A stretch of DNA of 5,894 nucleotides from Aeromicrobium sp. (GTDB lineage Bacteria > Actinomycetota > Actinomycetes > Propionibacteriales > Nocardioidaceae), in NCBI GenBank assembly GCA_023254755.1, contig JALRKU010000021.1:1-5894 (forward strand), in the 5' to 3' direction. Each line of letters begins with the position of its first letter. Position 1 is the first letter of the stretch. This document shows, piece after piece, positions 1-5,194 of this stretch. The position numbers and the translations under genes were made by a program. Below the pieces are notes generated by a model that did not search any database, was not told where the DNA came from, and saw only the letters and a list, made by a program, of their open reading frames with translations.

Positions 1-60
1 GGCGGTCTCCACGGCGTCGAGGACCGACTGACGCATCACCTCAGAACGCACCGGACCCAT
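1..60 (-). CDS. Start of an unidentified minus-strand gene (partial)
   Basis: An open frame runs on the minus strand from an ATG at 60-58 to the window edge, giving 20 residues beginning MGPVRSEVMRQSVLDAVETA without a stop. Nearly every codon ends in G or C, as in the neighbouring genes, and the gene would be divergent from the DUF4126 gene, leaving 123 nt between the two starts. There is no clear Shine-Dalgarno sequence before the ATG; a second ATG lies at codon 9. The fragment is too short to recognise a family, and no function is proposed. A chance open frame in GC-rich DNA is a real alternative. Confidence 0.4.
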   Translation of the reverse strand, partial: MGPVRSEVMRQSVLDAVETA

Positions 61-147
61 GTCGCTCACTCTGTCACACGGCGCGGAGGGGTCACGGTGC
101 GCGTCGAGGGGTTCGGTCCCGGCGGATCGGCACGCCCCGCCGGCGCC

Positions 148-176
148 GTGACGGATCGACGGACACCGCCTAGCGT
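148..176 (+). promoter_or_regulatory. Promoter of the DUF4126 gene (leaderless type)
   Basis: GTGACG at 148-153 (four matches to TTGACA), a 17-nt spacer, and TAGCGT at 171-176 (matching the actinobacterial -10 form TANNNT) make a well-spaced sigma-70-type promoter. The -10 ends 7 nt before the GTG at 184, so transcription would begin at or next to that codon and the mRNA would be leaderless. This is also the main argument for choosing 184 as the start. Confidence 0.55.
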
Positions 177-183
177 CGTGCCC

Positions 184-771
184 GTGGACCTGACGGCCCT
201 GGTGATCTCCAGCGGGTGGGCGAGCGGGATCAACGCCTACGCGACGGTCGCCGTGCTGGGTCTGCTCGCCCGGTTCGGCGACACCGACGTCGTGCCCGCG
301 GCGCTCGGCCGGACCGACGTCCTCGTGGTCGCGACGGTCATGTTCTGCGTCGAGGCGGTCGTCGACAAGGTGCCGTGGCTGGACTCGCTGTGGGACACGC
401 TGTCGACCGTCGTGCGGCCGCTCGTGGGGGCCGTCGTGGCGGCGCAGCTCGCAGGTGGTGCCGACCCCGACCGTCAGGTCCTGCTCGCCGCGCTCGGCGG
501 AGGCACCGCGTTGGCGTCGCACGGCGTCAAGGCCGGGGTGCGACTGGCCGTCAACACCTCCCCCGAGCCGTTCAGCAACGGGATCGTCAGCACCGTGGAG
601 GACGCGAGCGTCGTCGGCGTGCTCGCGCTCGCCGTCGCGCACCCGTGGTGGGCGCTCGGCGTCTCGGCGACGCTGCTGCTGGTCGGCGTGCTCGTCGTGC
701 TGCTGACGTGGCGACTCGTGCGGAGCGCCTGGACGCAGCGGCAGGCGGGCACCTCGACCCCGAACGGCTAG
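184..771 (+). CDS. DUF4126 family integral membrane protein
   Basis: The 195-residue product belongs to the DUF4126 family of small bacterial membrane proteins, whose function is not established. Family signatures are visible: SGWASGINAYATV at residues 10-22, the DKVPWLDSLWDTL...VRP block at 61-79, and the conserved K...R..VNTSPEP.SN...S..EDA block at about 116-141. Hydrophobic stretches at about 4-30, 46-60, 77-92, 141-152 and 156-176 suggest four to six membrane segments. The start at 184 gives the usual family N-terminus and matches a leaderless promoter. An upstream in-frame GTG at 97 has a good GGAGGGG (85-91) but would add 29 residues of Gly/Pro/Arg-rich sequence with no family look. 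The stop codon is 9 nt before the oxidoreductase gene, so the two are probably co-transcribed, though that gene may also have its own promoter. Confidence 0.85.
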   Translation: MDLTALVISSGWASGINAYATVAVLGLLARFGDTDVVPAALGRTDVLVVATVMFCVEAVVDKVPWLDSLWDTLSTVVRPLVGAVVAAQLAGGADPDRQVLLAALGGGTALASHGVKAGVRLAVNTSPEPFSNGIVSTVEDASVVGVLALAVAHPWWALGVSATLLLVGVLVVLLTWRLVRSAWTQRQAGTSTPNG

Positions 772-774
772 TCT
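769..774 (+). promoter_or_regulatory. -10 element before the FAD oxidoreductase
   Basis: TAGTCT at 769-774 fits TANNNT and lies 6 nt before the GTG at 781. Its first three bases are the TAG stop codon of the DUF4126 gene. No convincing -35 is seen at 16-19 nt upstream, and there is no Shine-Dalgarno sequence before 781, so either leaderless initiation or translational coupling from the upstream gene would be needed. Confidence 0.4.
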
Positions 775-780
775 GCGCGC

Positions 781-2076
781 GTGGCGCGTGTCGTGGTGGT
801 CGGTGGCGGGTTCGCCGGGCTGTCGGCCGCCGCCCGCCTCGCGAAGCTGCGCCACGACGTCGTGCTCGTCGAGGCGTCCGACCGGCTGGGCGGCCGACTC
901 CACCGAATCGCCGTCGACGGTCACGAGTTCGCTCTCGACGTCGAGACCGTCACGCTCCCCGGCGTGCTGCGCGACCTGTTCCGCAAGTCCGGTCGACCGC
1001 TCGAGCGCGTCGCCGACCTCACGCTCGCGGGACCGCGACGGCACCTGTTCCGCACCGGCGAGGTGCTCGACCTGCCGTTCGGCGACCGGGCCGCCCAGCA
1101 CGACGCGATCCTCGCCGGGCTCGAGGTCGACGAGTGGACGTCCTGGGTCGACCAGTGGCCCGAGCGGTGGGACCTGGTCCGCCGCACCTGGCTCGATCCG
1201 ATGACCGCCGGGCGGGCCGACCTCCATCGTCGTGGCCGCCGAGACCTCGACGTCGGTCGTTCGGTCGGCCGGATGGCGGACCGACAGCTCAAGGACCCGG
1301 CGCTGGCGAAGATCGTGCTCGATCCGCTCCGGCTGGAGGGACAGGACCGCCGTCTCGTGCCGGCCTTCACCGCCGTCCGTCACTACGTCGAGCGCGCCTT
1401 CGGCCGCTGGGGCTTCGAGGGCGGGCTGTCCACGCTGGCGGTGGCGCTGGAGCAGCGACTCGGTGAGCGGAAGGTCGAGGTGCGACTCGGATCGTCCGCC
1501 GACGGCCTGCTGGTCGACGGCGACCCGCGACGGGGTGGGCGCGTCACGGGGATCGCGATCGGCGCCGAGGAGCTGCCCGCCGACGTCGTCGTGTGGTGCG
1601 CACCGCAGTGGCCCGACCCGCTCCCGGCGCCCACCCTGGCGCCGGCCATCCCGGCCTGCCGCACGTTCGTCCGCGTCGACCCCGCGGCGATCGACCTGCC
1701 CGACGACGTCGTCGTCCACGCCAACCCGCCGCTGCGCCTGTGGCACTCCGGCGGCGGTCGGTGGACCGTGACGCACCTGGCCGGCGAGAGCCCGCTCGAC
1801 GCCCTGGCCCGTGCGGGCATCGACCTGCGACCGGGCCTCATGGCGCATCCGGTCACGTGGTCGCCGTCGGACCTGGTGCGCGTCGGGCACTGGGGCTGGC
1901 AGTGGCAGCGCTGGAGCACCCTCGACGACGTCCCCGGCGTCGGCCGCCCTCGCACCGACCTCTTCCTCGCCGGCGCCCACGCGTGGCCGAGCACCGCCCT
2001 CTTCGGCGGCTCGGTCGAGGAGATCGGCATGGCCACCGCCGCGATCGCCGACCACCTCGGCCCCGCCCCCCGCTGA
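781..2076 (+). CDS. FAD/NAD(P)-binding oxidoreductase, CrtI/amine-oxidase-like
   Basis: The 431-residue protein has the architecture of the phytoene desaturase / protoporphyrinogen oxidase / amine oxidase superfamily of FAD enzymes. A Rossmann dinucleotide-binding motif VVVGGGFAGLSAAARL lies at residues 5-20, with the ribose-binding acidic residue E31 and the following DRLGGRL at 34-40. A middle substrate region contains a GFEGGLSTL segment at 211-219, typical of the family. VVWCAP at 270-275 ends the second strand block, and the C-terminal FAD-binding segment LFLAGAHAWPSTALFGGSVEEIG runs from 394 to 416. Length is slightly below that of typical carotenoid desaturases (about 490-510). The substrate cannot be read from the sequence; a carotenoid or other isoprenoid role is possible, but the nearby prenyl synthase is on the far side of metF and not in the same operon. 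It follows the DUF4126 gene after 9 nt, and its TGA stop lies inside the first unit of the 21-bp repeat array. Confidence 0.85.
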   Translation: MARVVVVGGGFAGLSAAARLAKLRHDVVLVEASDRLGGRLHRIAVDGHEFALDVETVTLPGVLRDLFRKSGRPLERVADLTLAGPRRHLFRTGEVLDLPFGDRAAQHDAILAGLEVDEWTSWVDQWPERWDLVRRTWLDPMTAGRADLHRRGRRDLDVGRSVGRMADRQLKDPALAKIVLDPLRLEGQDRRLVPAFTAVRHYVERAFGRWGFEGGLSTLAVALEQRLGERKVEVRLGSSADGLLVDGDPRRGGRVTGIAIGAEELPADVVVWCAPQWPDPLPAPTLAPAIPACRTFVRVDPAAIDLPDDVVVHANPPLRLWHSGGGRWTVTHLAGESPLDALARAGIDLRPGLMAHPVTWSPSDLVRVGHWGWQWQRWSTLDDVPGVGRPRTDLFLAGAHAWPSTALFGGSVEEIGMATAAIADHLGPAPR

Positions 2077-2218
2077 CGAGTCACTCGTTTCCGCTGACGA
2101 GTCACTTGTGCCCGTTGACGAGTCACTCGTTTCCGGTGACGAGTCAGTAGCGACGAAGCACGTGACTCGTCGCGCGAAATCAGTGACTCCTCAGCTGAAA
2201 GCAGTGACTCGTCAGCGT
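2070..2218. repeat. Seven-copy 21-bp repeat array, four forward and three inverted
   Basis: Four direct units start at 2070, 2091, 2112 and 2133, with core CTGACGAGTCACT. Three inverted units follow at about 2155-2176, 2177-2197 and 2198-2218, with core AGTGACTCGTC. CGAGTCA begins at 2077, 2098, 2119 and 2140; TGACTC begins at 2163, 2184 and 2205, so the 21-bp period is exact within each half. The first and third units contain a 13-bp palindrome, ACGAGTCACTCGT (2076-2088 and 2118-2130). The array fills the gap between two convergent genes and includes the oxidoreductase stop codon; the metF stop touches its other end. The opposed halves could pair into a long, imperfect hairpin acting as a two-way terminator, or the phased dyads could bind a protein. 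No spacers of unique sequence occur, so it is not CRISPR. Confidence 0.9.
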
Positions 2219-3123
2219 CAGATGAGGGACTCGCTGCGGAGGGTCTCGAAGATCTCGCGGGTCGCCTTGGAGCGGTTGAGCGTCATGAAGTGCAGGCCCG
2301 GGGCGCCGCCGGCGAGCAGGTCGCGGCACAGCTGCGTCGCGAGCTCGATGCCCTTGGCGCGGACCGCTGTCTTGTCGTCCTGGATGGGCTCGATCTGCTC
2401 GAGGACCTCGGCGGGCATCGCGGCCCCGGACAGCTCGGCCATGCGCGCGACCTGGCCGAAGTTCAGGATCGGCATGATGCCCGGGACGATCGGCAGGTCG
2501 GAGCCGAGCGCACGCACGCGGTCGACGAGCGAGAAGTAGTCCGATGCCCGGAAGAACAGCTGCGTGATCGCGTACTCGGCACCGGCGTCCGCCTTGGCGA
2601 CCAGCACCTCGGCGTCGTGGTCGAGCGAGGCGGCGTCGGGGTGGCCCTCGGGGAACGCGTCGACGCCGACGCGGAAGCCCCCGATCCGAGCCGCGAGCTC
2701 GACGAGCTCGACGGCGTGGGTCATGCCCTCCGGGTGCGTCTGCCACGGCGCCCGCGGGCCGCCCTGCGGGTCGCCGCGCAGCGCCAGCACGTCGGTCACC
2801 CCGGCGGCCGCGTACTGCTTGAGCACGTGCTCGATCTCGGCGCGACTCTGGCCGACCACCGTGAGGTGACCCACGGGGTGCATCGACGTCTCGCGGGCGA
2901 TGCGCTCGGTGATGCTGATGGTGCGGTCCTGGTTGGCACCGCCGGCGCCGTACGTGACCGACACGAACGTGGGCTCGAGCGGCTCGAGGTCGGCGAGCGT
3001 CCGCCACAGCACCGCTTCCCCGTCGTCGTCCTTCGGCGGGAAGAACTCGAAGGAGTACGTGGGGTGCGGCGCGCGCAGCGCCTCGACGAAGGAGCGAGTG
3101 GGAGTCTCGCCGTGGAGGGCCAT
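2218..3123 (-). CDS. metF: Methylenetetrahydrofolate reductase
   Basis: The 301-residue flavoprotein reduces 5,10-methylene-tetrahydrofolate to 5-methyl-tetrahydrofolate, the methyl donor for methionine synthesis in the cytoplasm. The TIM-barrel family motifs are present in order: SFEFFPPK at 24-31 with the catalytic glutamate E26, TYGAGG at 57-62, LRGDP at 115-119 with the FAD-contacting aspartate D118, HPDAASLDHD at 161-170, AITQLFF at 185-191, PGIMPI at 214-219 and LHFMTLNRS near the C-terminus. Length is normal for the bacterial enzyme. The ATG at 3123-3121 gives the expected N-terminus; the open frame extends further upstream, but that extension is arginine-rich antisense of the next gene. 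No Shine-Dalgarno sequence is present; a TACCCT -10 lies 7 nt upstream, suggesting a leaderless mRNA. The gene is convergent with the oxidoreductase and divergent from the prenyl synthase, a pairing also found in mycobacteria. Confidence 0.96.
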   Translation of the reverse strand: MALHGETPTRSFVEALRAPHPTYSFEFFPPKDDDGEAVLWRTLADLEPLEPTFVSVTYGAGGANQDRTISITERIARETSMHPVGHLTVVGQSRAEIEHVLKQYAAAGVTDVLALRGDPQGGPRAPWQTHPEGMTHAVELVELAARIGGFRVGVDAFPEGHPDAASLDHDAEVLVAKADAGAEYAITQLFFRASDYFSLVDRVRALGSDLPIVPGIMPILNFGQVARMAELSGAAMPAEVLEQIEPIQDDKTAVRAKGIELATQLCRDLLAGGAPGLHFMTLNRSKATREIFETLRSESLI

Positions 3124-3130
3124 GCGGACG

Positions 3131-3136
3131 AGGGTA
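3131..3136 (-). promoter_or_regulatory. -10 element of metF
   Basis: On the minus strand TACCCT (3136 down to 3131) fits TANNNT and ends 7 nt before the metF ATG, a leaderless arrangement. Its first two bases pair with those of the -10 of the opposite gene: the two elements share positions 3135-3136. No strong -35 is visible. Confidence 0.5.
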
Positions 3137-3140
3137 CCGT
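3135..3140 (+). promoter_or_regulatory. -10 element of the polyprenyl diphosphate synthase gene
   Basis: TACCGT at 3135-3140 fits TANNNT and ends 6 nt before the GTG at 3147. There is no Shine-Dalgarno sequence in the short gap, so a leaderless transcript is likely. It overlaps the oppositely oriented metF -10 within the palindrome GGTACC (3134-3139). The -35 would fall inside the metF coding region; no good match is seen there. Confidence 0.5.
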
Positions 3141-3146
3141 CGGCAC

Positions 3147-4214
3147 GTGCCCGCCACCGACGACACCACGGACGCCGAGACCGCGTTCCTCGAGGCGGTC
3201 GACGCCGAGATCGCCTCCTTCGTGGAGACGCGGATCGCCGACCTCGCACCGCTCGGCGACGAGGTGCTCGCCTTCGTCCGGTCCGCAGCGGACTTCGTGA
3301 CGGGCGGCAAGCGGCTGCGGGCCTCGTTCGTCCGTGCCGGCTGGCTCGCCGCGGGCGGCGTCGACGGCGAGGCACCCGCGTTGTCCGCCGCAGCCGCGAT
3401 CGAGCTGCTGCAGGGCAGTGCCCTGGTCCACGACGACCTGATGGACGGGTCCGACACCCGGCGCGGCCGCCCGAGCGTGCATCGTGCGTTCGAGGCCTCG
3501 CACCGCTCGCGGGGCCGGGTCGGTGACCCGGCGACCTTCGGCGCGTCCGCGGCGATCCTGATGGGCGACCTGCTGCTCTCGTGGTCGAACGAGCTGCTCG
3601 TCGCGGCGGCGCTGTCGGTCGCCCCGGCGGCGCGCGACGCGGCGATCGACGCCTACGACCGCTGCAAGTCCGAGGTCACGGCGGGACAGTTCCTCGACGT
3701 CGTCGCCCAGACCCACGACGTCGTCAGCGTCGAGGACGCCCTCGCGGTCGCGCGCTACAAGTCGGCGAAGTACACCGTGGAGCGGCCGCTGCAGATCGGT
3801 GCGGCGCTGGCCGGTGCCGACGCCGACCTCCTCGACCGCCTGTCGACCGTCGCACTCCCCCTCGGCGTCGCGTTCCAGCTGCGCGACGACGTGCTCGGTG
3901 TGTTCGGCGACCCCGCGGTCACCGGCAAGCCGGCCGGCGACGACCTGCGCGAGGGCAAGCGCACGATGCTGGTGGCGCGCGCGCTGCAGGGACTCGACGC
4001 CACGGACCGCGTCCGGCTGATGTCCGCCCTCGGCACCGACGAGGGGGTCGAGACCGCCCGTGGGCTCGTCGTCGCCAGCGGGGCTCCTGCGGCCGTCGAG
4101 TCCGACATCGCGACCCTCGAGGCGGAGGCCGATGCGGCGATCGCCGGACTCGACGATCGCGGCGCCGCCGCGCTGCGGCCGCTGGCGCTCAGAGCAACCC
4201 GTCGAGCCCGCTGA
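3147..4214 (+). CDS. Polyprenyl (geranylgeranyl-type) diphosphate synthase
   Basis: This 355-residue trans-prenyltransferase condenses isopentenyl diphosphate with allylic diphosphates to make longer isoprenoid diphosphates. Key motifs are GGKRLR at 53-58 (isopentenyl diphosphate binding), the first aspartate-rich motif HDDLMD at 95-100 followed by DTRRGRP, MGDLL at 139-143, KYT at 208-210, and the second aspartate-rich region FQLRDDVLGVFGD at 243-255 with KPAGDDLREGKRT at 261-273. The form DDxxG in the second motif is usual in actinobacterial IdsA/GGPP synthase relatives. Small residues (S91, A92) before the first motif are compatible with a C20 or longer product, but chain length is not decided by this. 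The GTG start has a leaderless -10 6 nt upstream. The gene is divergent from metF (23-nt gap) and its last 26 bp overlap the end of the barstar gene. Product use (menaquinone, carotenoid or lipid carrier) is unknown. Confidence 0.93.
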   Translation: MPATDDTTDAETAFLEAVDAEIASFVETRIADLAPLGDEVLAFVRSAADFVTGGKRLRASFVRAGWLAAGGVDGEAPALSAAAAIELLQGSALVHDDLMDGSDTRRGRPSVHRAFEASHRSRGRVGDPATFGASAAILMGDLLLSWSNELLVAAALSVAPAARDAAIDAYDRCKSEVTAGQFLDVVAQTHDVVSVEDALAVARYKSAKYTVERPLQIGAALAGADADLLDRLSTVALPLGVAFQLRDDVLGVFGDPAVTGKPAGDDLREGKRTMLVARALQGLDATDRVRLMSALGTDEGVETARGLVVASGAPAAVESDIATLEAEADAAIAGLDDRGAAALRPLALRATRRAR

Positions 4215-4626
4215 GCATCATCGGCTCGGCCGATACGCCGGGCGTGCGGCGCAGCAGCACGGCGAGCCGATCGGCCTGGCTCACGGCGTCGCGCAGGACG
4301 CCGAGCACCATCGAGGCGAGGTCGGGATCGACCGAGGCGAACGCGTCGGCGCCGTCCCAGATGATCAGGGTGCTGCCGGTCACGCGGTCGCCGAGCACGT
4401 CCCACAGCGCGTCGAGGTTGCGGCCGAACCACGCGGGGAGGGCCCAGTCCTTCTCCACGGCGTCGTAGAAGTCCTCGCGGCTGCGCGCCTCCCGGGTGTC
4501 GAGCCGCAGCACGTCCCAGCCGGCCTCGGCGGCCATCGCGGTCACGTCGCGATCGGGGCGACCGCGCCACAGGAACACGCCAGGACTCGTGGTCCCGTCG
4601 AGCAGCGCGCCGAGCATCGCCGTCAC
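4189..4626 (-). CDS. Barstar-family ribonuclease inhibitor
   Basis: The 145-residue protein carries the barstar signature LPAWFGRNLDALWDVL at residues 63-78. Aligned with Bacillus amyloliquefaciens barstar, D72, W75 and D76 fall on D35, W38 and D39, which contact barnase, and W66 stands in place of Y29. A strand such as TLIIWDG (86-92) follows as expected. The protein should stay in the cytoplasm and block the guanyl-specific ribonuclease encoded just upstream. Translation is coupled to that gene: the GTG start (4626-4624) overlaps the ribonuclease TGA in the sequence GTGA. An ATG three codons later is an alternative start. About 60 residues precede the signature, against about 25 in classical barstar, so the N-terminal part is an addition of unknown role. 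The 3' end overlaps the convergent prenyl synthase gene by 26 bp. Confidence 0.9.
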   Translation of the reverse strand: MTAMLGALLDGTTSPGVFLWRGRPDRDVTAMAAEAGWDVLRLDTREARSREDFYDAVEKDWALPAWFGRNLDALWDVLGDRVTGSTLIIWDGADAFASVDPDLASMVLGVLRDAVSQADRLAVLLRRTPGVSAEPMMLSGLDGLL

Positions 4627-5027
4627 GACCCGTCACCCGCCCTGATCCGCTCGAACGACCCGTAGTGGTCGTCGGTGTAGTAGACCTCGCCGCCGCGGCC
4701 GACGACGAGACGCCGGGCGCCGCGATCGGCCTCACCCGGCGTCGGGACCGTGTACTCCCTCCAGTACCCGGGGGGTCGGTCGGGCAGTCGACCCTCGCGG
4801 TTCATGAAGACGGCACCGTCACGGCGGTACGGGAAGGGTCCGCCCGCGTCCACCAGGTCCAACGTCTCGGCGACCTGGGCCGGCAGCCCGGCCGCGAGGG
4901 CGGTGGACGACGACGTCGGAGCGGGGCCGGCTTCGCGTCCGGGCGGGGCGACGTCGGTCGACCCGCTCCACCACAGCAGCAGCGCGAGGGGAACCGCGAC
5001 CAGCAGGAGCAGCCAGACCTTGCGCAC
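4623..5027 (-). CDS. Membrane-anchored or secreted guanyl-specific ribonuclease (RNase Sa/barnase family)
   Basis: From the GTG at 5027 the product has 134 residues. A basic start (VRKVW) leads into a hydrophobic segment at about 4-20, then a Pro/Ser/Thr-rich linker, then a compact ribonuclease domain at about 47-128. The domain follows Streptomyces RNase Sa closely: LP.QVAETLDLVDAGGPFPY, then EYTV with the general-base glutamate E91, R102 and R106 in DRGARR, and the general acid H121 in DDHYGSF. These match E54, R65, R69 and H85 of RNase Sa, so the enzyme should cleave RNA after guanosine. The two cysteines that form the RNase Sa disulfide are absent. Export by the N-terminal segment, with or without cleavage, is inferred. 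Starts at GTG 5045 or ATG 5087 are also open; 5027 was chosen because it begins right before the signal-like segment and has a CACGAT -10-like sequence 6 nt upstream. Barstar follows in the same operon. Confidence 0.87.
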   Translation of the reverse strand: MRKVWLLLLVAVPLALLLWWSGSTDVAPPGREAGPAPTSSSTALAAGLPAQVAETLDLVDAGGPFPYRRDGAVFMNREGRLPDRPPGYWREYTVPTPGEADRGARRLVVGRGGEVYYTDDHYGSFERIRAGDGS

Positions 5028-5076
5028 GGACCCATCGTGGCGCACCGATCCCCCGGGCGCCTCGCCGCACGGACGG

Positions 5077-5103
5077 GTGTCACGCATGTGACAGGTGTGA
5101 CAC
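5077..5103. promoter_or_regulatory. TGTCAC/GTGACA operator-like repeat cluster
   Basis: TGTCAC-GCAT-GTGACA at 5078-5093 is an inverted repeat with 6-bp arms, followed by a second TGTGACA at 5096-5102, exactly 9 bp after the TGTGACA at 5087-5093. GTGTCAC (5077-5083) and GTGACAC (5097-5103) form an outer 7-bp inverted pair. The word GTCACGCAT at 5079-5087 recurs at 5117-5125, in the -35 zone of the kinase promoter. The cluster lies between the divergent ribonuclease and kinase genes and could bind a regulator of either or both. The regulator is not identifiable; the half-site order is opposite to the Crp consensus. Confidence 0.5.
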
Positions 5104-5141
5104 GCGACGGCACGGCGTCACGCATTCTGCGGCGGACTCCC

Positions 5142-5147
5142 TAGAAT
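5142..5147 (+). promoter_or_regulatory. -10 element of the kinase gene
   Basis: TAGAAT at 5142-5147 is one change from TATAAT and is the best -10 in the window. Transcription would start near 5153-5155, giving a leader of about 40 nt. The -35 position is occupied by GTCACGCATTC rather than a TTGACA-like sequence, which suggests an activator or an alternative sigma factor. Confidence 0.6.
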
Positions 5148-5152
5148 CGGGG

Positions 5153-5172
5153 CACGGGTCCGAGGACCCGTG
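5153..5172 (+). promoter_or_regulatory. Perfect 8-bp hairpin at the 5' end of the kinase transcript
   Basis: CACGGGTC (5153-5160) and GACCCGTG (5165-5172) are exact reverse complements around the loop CGAG. A G-U pair (5152/5173) could extend the stem if transcription starts early enough. The hairpin begins 5-6 nt after the -10, so it would cap the mRNA, ending 8 nt before the ribosome binding site. There is no U-tract after it, so a terminator is unlikely. It could protect the 5' end, tune translation, or be a DNA operator. Confidence 0.55.
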
Positions 5173-5180
5173 TGCTCGCC

Positions 5181-5188
5181 GAGGAGGG
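5181..5188 (+). promoter_or_regulatory. Ribosome binding site of the kinase gene
   Basis: GAGGAGGG at 5181-5188 lies 6 nt before the GTG at 5195. It is the only strong Shine-Dalgarno sequence in the window that sits directly before a well-supported start, and it fixes 5195 as the kinase start. Confidence 0.7.
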
Positions 5189-5194
5189 ACAGAC

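Noticed and set aside
216..1466. Long arginine-rich open frames overlapping the DUF4126, oxidoreductase, metF and prenyl synthase genes
   Set aside because: Their translations are dominated by Arg, Ala, Pro and Gly without any family motif; they are frame shadows expected in DNA of about 70% GC.
2070..2218. Repeat array as a CRISPR array
   Set aside because: Units are contiguous with a 21-bp step and leave no unique spacers of 30-40 bp, and the second half is inverted.
781..4214. Carotenoid gene cluster made of the CrtI-like oxidoreductase and the prenyl synthase
   Set aside because: The genes are separated by metF on the opposite strand, there is no phytoene synthase or cyclase, and the prenyl synthase next to metF is a widespread arrangement of its own.
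5078..5093. Crp/FNR-type site
   Set aside because: Those sites read TGTGA-N6-TCACA; here the half-sites are in the opposite order (TGTCAC-N4-GTGACA).
5153..5172. Rho-independent terminator before the kinase
   Set aside because: No T-tract follows the stem on either strand, and it lies just downstream of a strong -10 element.
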